A model generated the notes under the pieces. It was not told the DNA's origin and made no database searches. It was given only the letters and a program-made list of their open reading frames with translations. Source: Maratus speciosus (taxonomy: Eukaryota; Arthropoda; Arachnida; Araneae; Salticidae). Taken from it: DNA of 64,000 nucleotides. Both the position numbers and the translations under genes were made by a program. The stretch is taken from NCBI GenBank assembly GCA_963932465.1, contig OZ010792.1, positions 189,561,556 through 189,625,555 on the forward strand, read 5' to 3'. Positions 1-11,975 of the stretch are shown here, piece after piece (position 1 is the stretch's first letter; each line of letters begins with the position of its first letter).

Positions 1-116
1 ATTGCCACCATTTTGAAGAAATTCCATAAAAAAATTTTTAAACTAAAATTAAACTATAAAAATGGAATATAGTAAAAAATAGCTTGTGAGGGCCCATCTA
101 CAAATAAACAGCTTTC

Positions 117-151
<35 letters not shown>

Positions 152-230
152 AAAGCTAAATCGGTTCAGGTAAAAACTCAGGCAGATGACTAAAAAAACC
201 GCCTTGTGTTTTAAATATATAGGTAGATGG
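1..230 (-). repeat. Fragment of composite Helitron outer region
   Basis: This stretch resembles the last 200 bases of the window (about 63,860-64,000) in the same orientation, and the reverse complement of about 38,155-38,350. Shared landmarks are the CCATTTTGAAGAAAT block, the 'catctacaaat' block and a poly(A) run (119-149). It is therefore a third copy of the outer part of the large composite Helitron annotated at 37,200 and 58,225. If the orientation follows the other copies, the 3' end lies left of the window. Confidence 0.6.
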
Positions 231-2450
231 TACAATTTACCCCGGAATGGTTTCATACTCTTGGATTTTATATAAGTAAATAACGACTAAGATATTAAAT
301 TTGAAATTGGCTATCGGTTATTTATATTTGCTCAAATAATTTTTAAATTATCCGATTTAACAAAAGTTAAATTAAACATTGGTCTTTTAAAGCCTTTTTT
401 AAAAAATAAGGAAATATTAAATTTACCTTTAAAAAGTTATGCTACTTCGAATATAATAAAGAACTAATAGCTGCTAGAATAAAATTGATTTGAGAATATA
501 AATCTTTGTCCAAAAACATAATGGAAATAATCAAATACATCCATTTTCACTAAGTGAATTTATAAAAAAGCAAACAAAATAATGGAATATTATACTATTT
601 CTCTATGCATACATTCAATTTTTTAACGAACAGCTTAAAAAATATGTCAGAAAAACATGATGCCTTTTATTTTAACAATCCTTATTTATAAATTATTTTC
701 TTCTGGAAAAGAAGTCTCACGTTTTCCTAATTAATAGTAAAAAGGATATTTCTCAAAATAAAATACTTGGAGAAATATAACGAATATTTAAGCAACGAAA
801 CATTTTAAATTATTTTCTAAATCATTATATCTCATTAATGCCTACTGGAAATTTCTTTTTTCTTTTAAAGGGCAGGATATGATACCTTTTCCCGATAAAT
901 ATTAATTATTTTAAGATGACCAAAACAATTTATCATATTATAATTAATCCTAAATAAATAATAGTATGGATAAATTAATTTTAAAATAGTTTTTACCTTG
1001 CCTAAAATATTAATTTCCAGTACTTGTTCATACAAATTAAAATAAATTTGATGCAATTGTACAGGGTTATCAAAAAATACATTACACATTATTATTTCCT
1101 TCCTTTTTAGCCTCTGCATTTGCTTGTTTCAAACAGTACACTATAAACCTTTATGTAATGAATTATGAATTCATGAAAATTTCATCTTATAAAGCGTTTT
1201 TCGTGAATTTTTTAAACTATATTAGAAGATTTACATAATTATTTAATAAATTTTAGAAGGATTTTAGAAGAATTGAAGAATTCAGAAGGATTAATTAAAT
1301 TTGAATTTATAGGGATTGTGTGTAATATTTGTAACCCCACTCAAACATTTTATTTTAAATATTTTTCTTAGTATTTTGTAGAATTAGGAAATGTACAAAT
1401 ATAATGTTCTTACAATAGAATAGAAATATAGAAATATAGAAATATTTAAATATTTCCGAAGTGAAGAATCTCCCCCTGAAGAATGTATCTATAACTCATT
1501 CTAAACTGCATTACAACTAATCGATGTATTAAAAGAAAGTTATAACAAGTTATTTTAATGGTACTCATAAGCACCGTCAGTAGATAAAAATTTTTAATAA
1601 AATTTTTTTTTAATTTTTAATTTTTAATAAAAATTAGTAGTCAAATTTTGTAACACGCATGGAAGAATGATACTTTTATCGTATTTTACAAAAGTATTTA
1701 TTAAAAACAATATACATTTCTTTATTGACTAGATTTTGACTGACTTGAGGTTTTGAGAGGGAGTAGGAAACGGGAGGGGGGGGGGTGCGTCCATTCTTAT
1801 TTTTAGAGCTGAAAACCAATAGGATACGTACTGTTTTTTATTATCAATATACATGAAATTCTTTAGCACTATATCATTATATCGCATACATGTCAGACTA
1901 TAAAAATAAATTAATAAATAAATAAACTGTCAAAGAGCAATTTAGGTTATCATTTATTTTATTACTTTCACTCAATTCTTTATATGAATTTTATCAAATT
2001 TATATATACTAACATTTAATGGACAGCCAAATAATCCCTCTATTCAAAAGAAAAGTTACTTACGCTGTCACCGCCGCCGCCGCCGGTTTTGAATTTTTTT
2101 GACCGGAGGTCTTTCTCCGTTAATATTAAGAAAAATGTTGCATACGAAAATATAAAAATCGGCAGTATTATAGAGAAATGTTTGATAAACATGCTGATGC
2201 AGACAGCTTTCAAATCGAAGAATTATTTTAAGAGATATTTAATGCTAAAGTTGGACAAAGTCGTTCCATTAAAAAAGTTTTATAGTAAAAAAAACTATAC
2301 ATCGGAATTTAATCATTTTTAGATCATTTTATACGTTATAATTTCCCGGTGTGCAGAATGCATTTATTTTTCAAATTTGACTCATTTTTTGAGCTTTTAT
2401 TTCTATTTTAAATTCAAATTTTCAGTATTTCGAGAGATATTTTTTACTTA
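231..2450. other. No gene recognised; AT-rich intergenic DNA
   Basis: The only open frames are short and low in complexity. Visible items are a G-run near 1,780, a (CCG)n tract at about 2,070-2,085 and a region rich in A/T homopolymers. I see no conserved protein motif, tRNA fold or clear transposon end. Confidence 0.5.
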
Positions 2451-3246
2451 TTTTAGAAAATTGTACTAATTTAACCTGTTGCCAACTGTATAAAAAGCGC
2501 AAACAATAATGTTTGCTTCAAATAAAAAATTTATTTACACGTGACTATTATAAACAGAATAAAAAACTTTCAAATTAGAATTAAATAATTACGTATAAAA
2601 AGCAGGAATTTATTGAAAATTACTTCATAAAAACTATATTTACACGTGAATTTTAACAGAGAAAGGATATTGTAAAATAATAAATTCATTAACATGCGTT
2701 AGAAGTCTTAAACAGCAGAATTTACGTTACATTTACGAAAGTATTTTCACGTGAATATTAAAAAGAAAAATAAAAGTTTGGTGAAAATTGCGTGAGATTA
2801 AAAACGATACATTTAAAATGTCTTTCATTTATTTATTTATTTATTGAACAACAAACATACGACTTGTGTGCTTAGCATGAGAGCCTTCTTAAAATGTCTT
2901 ATTTAAAAGAACTTTCTTCCCGCTTTGTTAAAAAATATCGGGAGACAAAGGCTCTGTTTACTTAATTCATTTATATTAGCTTATTTTGAAATGTTTAACT
3001 GGTTTTATTTAATCAAAGAGGAAAACAGCCATAGTATCTTTTAACAGCAGCTTATTTTTTCTTAAAATTCCCCAATCAAAAAGAAATGAATAGAAACCCG
3101 TTTATAGGGAGATCGCCACTGTTTTTTAAATTATAATTCAATCTTTCAAAAAATTTTTAAAGCCGATCAAATTAGCGTGCTTTTAGAAACTGCAGTGTCT
3201 GAACGGGGGTTGACGAGCGTAGCTCGCAGGGGGCCGAGCCCCCTAG
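2451..3246 (+). mobile_element. Helitron family 1, 3' part with intact end
   Basis: The right end has a canonical Helitron terminus: a GC-rich hairpin (GGGGGC, loop CGA, GCCCCC; 3,229-3,243) running straight into CTAG (3,243-3,246), followed by a T. The same end occurs in reverse at 21,462 and 58,225. The body is homologous to 41,500-42,320 and to the reverse complement of 21,470-22,420. It holds three spaced CACGTGA-containing subrepeats (near 2,537, 2,645 and 2,748) and a short (ATTT)n tract at 2,820. It is non-autonomous: no Rep/helicase frame is visible. The 5' end was not located, so the left boundary is approximate. Confidence 0.75.
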
Positions 3247-4701
3247 TATATTATAAAAAAAGGTGAAAGTAAAAAGTGTTTAGCCTCTTTAGAAGATGGT
3301 AAGAATGCTACTATTATAATACATACGTTTTGCAGTTTTATCTATTTAAAACAAAAATGATTTTTTTGCGTTATTTATGACATTGTACTGAAATCTGATT
3401 GTAATGGAATTTGTTTTTATAGCCCTCTTTAAAGGCGAACAAATTTTCTTCCTTTTTTAATCGACTTCAAGCAAAAAGAACTTATAAAGATCTTTTGTAT
3501 ATATTTTTAATGTATGTCGAAGCATAAATTTTGGATTTTGAACGCATTCTTCTATTTTGAAAGGTCTTTTTTTAAATTAGAAATTTGAAAGTGCTAATTT
3601 TGATGGTAGTACCGTACAAATGTCATAGGTATACAAAAATCATATGTTTCTCGGCATTTTATTTTCATGCACATTGAAAATATTGGTAATGGGAATATTT
3701 TAATTGATCCAAACACCTTGGAATTTCATTACTCACTTTGTGCATAGTAAATTGGTGGAATGATGACGTTTTTAATAATAATCTGAAACAGAAAAAAATC
3801 ACGCGGGTTCTTTAAATATATTAAATTAATTGGTATAGGCTGTATGAAATTTTAGGTGGATTTTTTGCAATAAATTTTGATTTTTGAAAATTTAAAAAAT
3901 AAAATTATTAAAATTTTAATTTTTTGAGCATTTTTTATCCAATGAAAAATGTCTGGTAAATTCATAAGCCAAAACATCGATAACTTGAACCATTTAAGTA
4001 TGAAAATATAAACTGATTCAAAAGACTTGTTTTAAGAGAAAAATTTATAAAATTTTGATCTATCTTTTTTGTCAAACGTAATACCAGTTCCTTAAACTTG
4101 TTTAAAAAGAGGTACTGTTTTAAGGACACGTCTTAAGCACTTTATAGTTTCAAAATATTGAATTTTTTTTTTAATGTTTTCCGAATGAACCTGCCCTTAA
4201 GTTTTAACGTCTAATGTGTGAACTCTGACCTTAGTAACTCGACCGAAAGATTTGCAACTTTTGGAGAAGTAAAGCGTAATTCCAAATCGCTAGCTTGAAT
4301 GACTTTGATCATATTTATTTCTATCCCATGTTACAATTGCGTGAATTACGACAGAGATTCCATTTTATTTTTTACTTTTATTTTGAGACTGAAAATATAT
4401 TTTTGTTGTTGGATCAAGTAATTTAAACTACGAAATGTGCACTGTAAAAGTCATATTCTTAATATTAGAAAAGTTAATTAAAATTTGATTTCTGCGAAAT
4501 AAGATTTTTCTTTAAACAATATCAATAAGAAAATTGAATTTACTCCAAGAAATATTTACAAACTGTGAGTATTTAGAATTTTAAATAGAATCCAAATGCA
4601 TTAATATTTTAGTCTCTTGTTATTAAAACTGCACGCTTTGCAGACACATTAAACGAATTATTTTAGCGTTTTCTTGAGTTCTGTTTAGTCTCAGTGAGAT
4701 G
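3247..4701. other. No feature recognised
   Basis: AT-rich DNA with many stops in all frames. I see no conserved motif, terminal repeat or tandem array. Confidence 0.5.
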
Positions 4702-4965
4702 TATCAAATTCATATTAATACTTGGAAATTTTTCATGAGAGAAACATTCGCCTTGCATATGATATTTCAAATGAAAATCAAATGCTTAAAAGGTGCAAAG
4801 GCTAACATAGTGAAAAAGATTCCTAGCCATGACTCGAACCCGGACCATCAGTATCGCGAACTAACATTCTACCGAATAAACCCCATGGAACGATACCCAG
4901 CGAAAATTTCTCACTATTACATGTTGGCAAGGCTACAAACGTAGCACAAGATGGAATATTTTTCG
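4702..4965 (-). mobile_element. tRNA-derived element, copy 1
   Basis: On the minus strand this carries a tRNA-like segment (4,820-4,890) with an A-box-like stretch (GGTTTATTCGG) and a B box (GGTTCGAGTC). Its acceptor stem is imperfect, with two mismatches. The flank TTTCAAATGAAAATCAAAT begins at 4,765 after a TA, but the matching right-hand inverted repeat seen in copies 2 and 3 is missing. About 65 bp further left is shared with the other copies, so the element may start near 4,702. Open frames across it are accidental. Confidence 0.65.
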
Positions 4966-5077
4966 TGAGCCACCGACATGGGAGCTAACACGAAACTTAA
5001 TTAAATCCAGCATCGATTGAAACTACATTAATTCTCGGAGATTTTTCCAGAGAGAAACATTCGCTTTGCATACAATA

Positions 5078-5270
5078 TTTCAAATGAAAATCAAATTAAA
5101 AAAATTAATTGCTTAAAAGGCGTCTTTGCGCCATTATGTGGTTTATTCGGTAGAATGTCAGTGCGCTATACTGATGGCCGGGGCTCGAGTCCCGACACGG
5201 AGTCTTTTTAACTATGTTGGCCTTTGCTCCTTTAAGCAATTAATTTTTGAAATTTGATTTTCATTTGAAG
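5078..5270 (+). mobile_element. tRNA-derived element with inverted termini, copy 3
   Basis: This copy has the opposite orientation to copy 1. It is bounded by TTTCAAATGAAAATCAAATT on the left and its near complement on the right, with a TA directly outside each end (5,076-5,077 and 5,271-5,272). Inside are an A box-like GGTTTATTCGG, an anticodon-arm match (TCAGT, 7-nt loop, ACTGA) and a B box-like GGCTCGAGTC. The acceptor stem does not pair, so this is a degenerate relative of the cloverleaf at 15,279-15,349. Confidence 0.65.
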
Positions 5271-6353
5271 TATCAAATTCATTTCATTATAAGTAGCTTA
5301 TAAAATCATGGCTGAGATATGAAATATAAAATCAATTTTCAACTTCAACACATTCTCACATATTTGAAATGAGTTTCAGAATTCGTTTGTCTAGCATTCA
5401 AGGCCGTATGTCTGTCCGTACTCTAACTCGCGTAAAAAGACTCGGATAGCTCTGCATTTGATACACGCTATTAAATTTTACCGTAGTATGTTTGCTACTA
5501 AGATGATGTGAGTAGCATTTATAGTTCGTTTGCAGGAGCGCAAAAAAGAGTTCCGTTACATTATGGTCAATGGAAAATTTTTTTGCAGTGTATTTTATTG
5601 ATGTGTATATTTCGAACTGATATTGATATACACATCACTGAAGTACACTAGAATATACTGACTGTAGAATATGGAGTGGATACCATTTATCGTTTATTTA
5701 CAGTGCATACGGAATTCGGTTAAAGCGATAATTACTGGAATTGAGTTTTCTGTGGTGCGATGCGTTTCTCAATGTAACTAATTTTTTGCATATTGCTTGG
5801 TGTGTATAAATTCCATAGATCATATCGCTTACCCGCAAGAAAACTCACACATCTCGCAAAAATTCATTTTGTGTTTTATTCCATAAATAGGTGTGTCTTA
5901 GGTTCAACTTGCTACTGTCAAATTATTATTCATGTCGTTATAAGGAAAACCTCCATATTACACTATGTGTCGCTTTTCCATTAAAGAAAAGATGCAAGTG
6001 ATGAAACAAGAAAAACGGTACCTCTCAGAAAAAAGGTTTCATAAGCTCATACTCGAACAATTTAAAAAAATCTTATTGGCTTAGTAAAAAAAATAGGAAA
6101 CATCGCTCTGCTGGTGATTGTTTTCTTGTCATTATATTATTAGTTAGGCCATAGATTAGTAGTTACTTTACAATTTGTAAACTAGGTAGTTATGTTGTCG
6201 AATGTCATTTTTGGAATGAATATGAGGTTCAAAGCGGAACAAATAAAATAGATACTTGTTTGTGAATGTATTTGTAAGACGTTGCTTCACGTGTTGACGA
6301 TGAAAATTTGGAATTAACTTTTTACTGTGGTATCTGCGACGGACAAAATAAAA
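5271..6353. other. No gene recognised
   Basis: AT-rich DNA. A short stretch around 5,380-5,480 with 'tgtctgtccg' recalls the 5' module of the 8.3-kb Helitron family but is too short to call. Frames here have no recognisable domain. Confidence 0.45.
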
Positions 6354-6961
6354 ATTAAACAAAAACATAATTTGAAGAACAAATTAAAAAAACAAAATTT
6401 ATTTCCTACATTGTTTAAGCCCGAGAAGGGACATGTATTAAGTTATTTCATTCAATTAGTTCTACATTTATTGATAAATTTTTGTAACAAATTAGTTAAG
6501 CCAATTGAAGATTAAAAAATAAAAATAAAATTCATACAATATGATACTTAAAACACACTAAAAATTAGATTCCGTTCAAATGAAATCGAAATAAATCTTA
6601 GACTTCTTTCATTTTTAACTGAAAATATTTGTATTGCAGATTTTGTTTTATGTTTAGAGAATTGTGCATAAAATGATAAGATGCATGCAAAATACAAAAC
6701 TTAAAAAAAAAGCCTAAGATTTATTTCGATTTCATTTGAACGGAATCTAATTTTTAGTGTGTTTTAAGTATCATATTGTATGAATTTTATTTTTATTTTT
6801 TAATCTTCAATTGGCTTAACTAATTTGTTACAAAAATTTATCAATAAATGTAGAACTAATTGAATGAAATAACTTAATATATGTCCCTTCTCGGGCTTAA
6901 ACAATGTAGGAAATAAATTTTGTTTTTTTAATTTGTTCTTCAAATTATGTTTTTGTTTAAT
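6354..6961. repeat. Near-perfect palindrome, 248-bp arms
   Basis: Left arm 6,354-6,601 and right arm 6,714-6,961 are reverse complements of equal length. By eye I find about one mismatch (near 6,433 against 6,882) and no indel. The spacer is 112 bp. I see no target-site duplication and no match to the other element ends in the window. The arms hold short frames but no recognisable domain. It could be a young foldback transposon or a template-switch duplication; the sequence does not decide which. Confidence 0.9.
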
Positions 6962-8307
6962 ATGTCAAGTTTTTTAATAACTACTGCACTCAGACGAACG
7001 CATTTTAAAACTAATAGAGAGTATCATCATCAGACTTTGATGTATGCGGTATTGCAACACAATGTGGGATACAGTTTACCAATGGGTAATTCAAAATGTT
7101 TCACCACTGTAGTAATGCAGGTTGCGGTAGTTTGGACAAAAACTTCCAATCTGAACGTAGACAATCTATAATCAAAGCATAAAAAATTCACTTCACTTAA
7201 ATTTAGATACCCTATTCCCCACTCAGGAACGCTATGAATGTAAATGTAAATTGTGTTGAATCCTTACTGCTAATATTTAACAATATTATAGCTGTGATAC
7301 AGTAAAAAATAAAAAATAAAAGTTTTACTTAAATTTTTAAACCTTATTCTCTCCCAAGGGGTGATGTAAACACATCAGAAAATTATTACCTAAGTTTAAC
7401 TTGGGATATAAATAGGAAAAATCATCTCGGAAAAAAAAATACATCTTAAAATTTAAGTTATGCAAATCACCACAAAGTTCGCTACCTGCGTAAAAATAGC
7501 TATACATTAGAAACTTTTTACTAAAATATAAACTTGATCAAAGCAAAAACTTATTCTGAAAATATCCTTTTTATTTCCACTATGACGCCATATTCACCTT
7601 TTTAATTTAAAAAAAAAAATCTAGCTCAATTTAATATTTCACGTGAAAATATTTCAACTAAAAAGAAATAAATTATTATTACGGCTTTTGAAATTTTTGC
7701 AACAATGAAGTAAAGATGTTACATTTTGTATGAAAAATGTGCGTTGATTTTTAATGAAAAAAGCGAAAATTGGAATTATTAAGTAAAATATTTGAATAAT
7801 GTAAAAAAAAAATTGGCCCATGTTTCTCTCTGGGTTATAATTCATCCATATGCAAAGGCATTTTACCATTCGTTTTGACCCTGACGTCAGGCAAACGTTT
7901 TTACATTTTAAATTTATAATATCATTAGAATTAGTAAAGAATAAAAAATGAGTGGCATCAGGGACAAAAAGGTGGGAAGAAAAAATGAAAAAATTACGAT
8001 CTCCATAGGCTTTTCAATGTTAAATTAACATTGAGAATGGACACTGGAAATAAATAAAGCGCAATACTTAAATAAAAATATTATTTCATTATTCATACGT
8101 ACTGTTAAGGCGCTAAAAATAAATAAAATAACTATAAATTCTTGATCTGTGGACATGCGCAAAATGAAGGCGATGCTGTCAATTCAGTAATAGAGAAAAA
8201 GAAAATTATCCCAATTTACATCCCTCAACGGTATGTGAGGTTCATTAGGACAGCCAAAATGAGGGGCGTCATTTTTCAGTGAATGAGTTAGTTCATTCTG
8301 ATTTTTA
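6962..8307. other. No feature recognised
   Basis: AT-rich DNA with scattered short frames and no motif, fold or terminal repeat that I can support. Confidence 0.45.
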
Positions 8308-10570
8308 CTTTCTTCTATCTTCAATAGAAGAAAGTATTGTAATCGAAATTTTTTTCGACTTCCGGTTTTCGATGGATTTACATGTTTTAGAAGTCAGAGA
8401 TCCCCAAAAACATGTTTATAGAAAATGTCTGTCTGTCCGTGTGTCCGTGTGTCTGTCGCCATTGTACCATCAAAACGTGTATGAAGTTATGCATAGAATT
8501 GAACCAAATTTTTATGTTAAGTTTTTGGCTATGGCAAGCAGATCCTCCTTGAATTTGGAAAAAATTCGCCGGTAGGGGGCGCTGTAATAGCGATTTTTGT
8601 GCGATTTTGAACATTGTACCACCCAAAAGTATATGAAGTTATGCATAGAACTGAACCCAATTTTTATTTTAAGTTTTTGGATATAGCTGGTAGGTCCTCC
8701 CTGAATTTGGAAATAATTCGCCGGTAGGGGGCTCTGTAATAGCGATTTTTGTGCGATTTTGAACATTGTACCACCCAAAAGTATACGAAGTTATGCATAG
8801 AATTGAACCAAATTTTTATTTTAAGTTTTTGGTTATGGCAGGTAGGTCCTCCCCGAATTTGGAAAAAAATTGCCGGTAGGGGGCGCTGTAACAGCGATTT
8901 TTGTGCGATTTTGAATATTTTATTACCCAAAAGTATAAGAAGTTATGCATAGAACTGAACCAAATTTTTATTTTAAGTTTTTGGATATAGCTGGTAGGTC
9001 CTCCCTGAATTTGGAAAAAATTCGCCGGTAGGGGCGCTGTAACAGCGATTTTTGTGCGATTTTGAATATTGTACCATCCAAAAGTATATGAAGTTATGCA
9101 TAGAATTGAACCAAATTTTTATTTTAAGTTTTTGGTTATGGCAGGTAGGTCCTCCCCGAATTTGGAAAAAAATCGCCAGTAGGGGGCGCTGTAACAGCGA
9201 TTTTTGTGTGATTTTGAATATTGTACCATCCAAAAGTATATGAAGTTATGCATAGAATTGAACCAAATTTTTATTTTAAGTTTTTGGATATGGCAGGTAG
9301 GTCCTCCCTGAATTTGGAAAAAATTCGCCGGTAGAGGGCGCTGTGACAGCGATTTTTGTGCGATTTTGAATATTGTACCATCAAAAAGTTTATGAAGTTA
9401 TGCATTGAATTGAACCAAGTTTTTATTTTAAGTTTTTGGATATGGCAGGTAGGTCTTCCCTGAATTTGGAAAAAATTCGCCGGTAGGGGGCGCTGTCACA
9501 GCGATTTTTGTGCGATTTTGAATATTGTACTATCCAAAAGTGTATGAAGTTATGCATAGAATTGAACCAAATTTTTATTTTAAGTTTTTGGCTTTGGCAG
9601 GCAGATCCTCCCTCAATTTGGAAAACATTCGCCGGTAGGGGCGCTGTAACAGCGATTTTTTATATTGTACCATTCAAAAGTGTATGAAGTTATGCATGGA
9701 ATTGAACCAAATTTTTATTTTAAGTTTATGGCTATGACAAGCAGCACCTCCCTGAATTTGGAAAAAAATTACCACTAGGGGGCGCTGTAATAGCGATTTT
9801 GCATATTGTACCATACAAAAGTGTATGAAGTTATGCATAGAATTGAACCAAATTTTTATTTTAAGTTCTTGGCTATGGCAAGCAGGTCCTTTCTTAATTT
9901 GGAAAAAAATTGCGGGTAGGGGGCGCTGTAATAGCGATTTTTGTGCCATTTTGAATATTATACCATCGAAAAGTGTATGAAGTTATGCAGAGAATTGAGC
10001 CAAATTTTTTCCGTTTCTTTTTTGTCATGGCATAAAGGTCCTTCCTGAATTTGGAAAAATTCCGTTGGAAGGATGCGCTATAATTACGATGTCTGTACCA
10101 TTTTCTTTATTGTACAATCGAAAATTGTATAAAATTATGCATACAAATTGAACCAAATTTTTTGGGCATGTTTTTGGCTTTGGCCAACAGGTCCTCCTTG
10201 AATTTGGAAATATCGCGCGGTAATGGGGCTCTGTGATGGCGATTTTTGTATAATTTTCTAGATTTTTCGTAGTTCTATTGTCCATCGGCGGCTCGTGCAA
10301 AGGCGGGAACTCACTTCCTGCTAAGCCGGCTATTCACAAACATCTGGTAACAACAGAATAAGGAAAAACTATTCATTTTAACAAATATCATGATATAGAT
10401 TAACTCCGTTTTTAGTTTATTTAATTGACTGAAGCAGAAATTTGAAATGAAAATCAAAGTTGGTATAGTAATGAACTAATAATATTGAAGTATTAACATG
10501 TGTAACTAGTTTTTGAAATATTAAGATGTATAAGATAGAAGAAAGTTTTGGGATTGGCTCATCCAACTAG
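8308..10570 (+). mobile_element. Helitron family 3 with internal tandem array
   Basis: The right end shows a short hairpin (GGAT ... ATCC) followed by CTAG (10,567-10,570) and then T, as expected for Helitron 3' ends. The same end, reversed, sits at 12,730 with CTAG and, degraded, near 36,073. The left module (8,308-8,460) carries a perfect palindrome of CTTTCTTCTAT, then the 'cgacttccggttttcgatgg' block and a 'gtctgtctgtccgtgtgt' tract; it recurs at 11,405, 13,300-13,372 and 36,700-36,852. A possible TC start is at 8,318 after A, but a little further left is shared with the 36-kb copy, so the 5' boundary is approximate. No transposase frame is present; it is non-autonomous. The interior is almost entirely the 152-bp array listed separately. 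Confidence 0.75.
8461..10290 (+). repeat. 152-bp tandem repeat array, about 12 units
   Basis: Anchor positions of the 'atgaagttatgcatag' block are 8,481, 8,633, 8,785, 8,937, 9,088, 9,240, 9,392, 9,544, 9,684, 9,825, 9,977 and 10,129. The period is 152 bp with two units shortened to about 140. Each unit has an AT-rich half and a GC-rich core reading roughly CCGGTAGGGGGCGCTGT followed by AACAGCG. Units in the middle are most alike; those at the right edge are degraded. Frames spanning the array on either strand are products of the repeat, not genes. Confidence 0.95.
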
Positions 10571-11404
10571 TTTAGATTTAAAACGATTGAGTGGCGAAAT
10601 GAGATGTGCTAAGAAATTATTTGAAAGATAATAAAGGAAGCGTTCTTCAGTTTTCCTGAATCAAAATTTTAAGATTTGATAAATCAAAACCTTTTTCATT
10701 CAACATAATGTATTCTTATGACTAAGGTGATTTTTCTGAGCTTAAAATTAAAGTTAGAAATAAAAGACTTTTTCTTTGCATAAAGCGTATTTGAAACCTT
10801 TTCCTTTGAGTGAACGGAAGAAACAAGATTGCTTGTCTTTAATTGCTTCCAATCATATTCCTAAAAGTTATGTCCTTTTTTTTCTACATATAACATTTAC
10901 AATGTGGATAAAGGACTGTGTTGCATCCATAGTGTACTTTTAAACTAAAGTTCCAGTTTGAGAATGTACTATAAAATGCTACAAAATTTATTTTTATAAG
11001 ATATAAAATTATTTATTTAGTTTTTTTAATTTGAAATTAAGTGTTTTAAAAAAGTCTGTGATAATTATCTGTTATATGTTTGATTTGAATAATTATTTTT
11101 CCTTATCAAAAGTTTGAATTAGCTATAAAAGAAACATAGCAATTCTGTTCATACTTTAGAAGAAAATAACTCTGAAATTTGAAAGACCAATATTTGTTTT
11201 TGAATTGTTACTAAACAACAATCAATAATTTTTATAATTTTTTTTCTCCTAAGTAAGGTTCTTTTTTATAATAATGTAGTTGATAAATATATAGAAATGT
11301 TGTGTACAAGTAAATAGTTGACTGAAATTTAAGTCTGAAAAATAACTTACACACTTCCTTTATTACTTACCCATCATACGTAGCATAAAATACGTCTTGT
11401 AATT
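10571..11404. other. No feature recognised
   Basis: AT-rich DNA after the Helitron end. No frame with a recognisable domain and no terminal repeats. Confidence 0.45.
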
Positions 11405-11640
11405 GTTTTAAAAATCGAAATTTTTTTTGTGACGGATTTAAACGTTTCAGACACTGGAGATTTCGAAAAACATATTTTTAGAAAACAGAAAATTGCCGCC
11501 CGTCTGTGTGTGTGTGTTTGCGTCTGTGTGTCTGTAAAGGCTCTATCTCCCGGACAAATTGAGATATAGACTTGAAATTTGGTGTGTACTTAGTATGTAA
11601 TAATGGAAAGAAGCCTAATGAATATAGGTAAGCTCGATTA
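11405..11640 (+). repeat. Helitron family 3, 5' module fragment
   Basis: The segment matches the left module of the 8,308 element: an 'aatcgaaatttttttt' block, 'gacggatttaaacgttt', 'ggagatttcgaaaaacat' and a (GT)n 'gtctgtgtgtgtgtg' tract. It is followed by 'tgtaaaggctctatctcccgg' and a different interior, so the family accepts unrelated internal sequence behind the same end. No 3' end was found nearby. Confidence 0.6.
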
Positions 11641-11975
11641 TCCGGAACAATTTTTTCGGACTTTTGAAATATTCGTTCTGATAAAAGGTATATAAAAAAT
11701 TTCGAAATTGTTTATTTTAAGGAGTGAATATAAAAGACAATAAAAAACATACATTTTGCATAAAGAATGAAGTCAATCGGCTAATTAGTTACCGAGATAC
11801 TTGTAATGATATTTTCCACACTCTTCGATTTTTCATGACACTGTATTTCATTCAAATTTCAAATCAAAGATATATAAATTTATTAGAAATGAGACGCGTA
11901 ATCCGACGCAGTAAACTGCTAGTTACTATTTTGATCATTTTTGGAGTTATAAGAATTTTTTCTTTTACGCAATCC

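Noticed and set aside
4699..4944. 81-codon frame, and its relative at 15,218-15,427
   Set aside because: Both lie over the tRNA-derived element; the apparent conservation is that of the repeat.
8279..10300. Many overlapping frames of 60-98 codons on both strands
   Set aside because: They repeat with the 152-bp unit and have no family resemblance; tandem DNA free of stops in some frames explains them.
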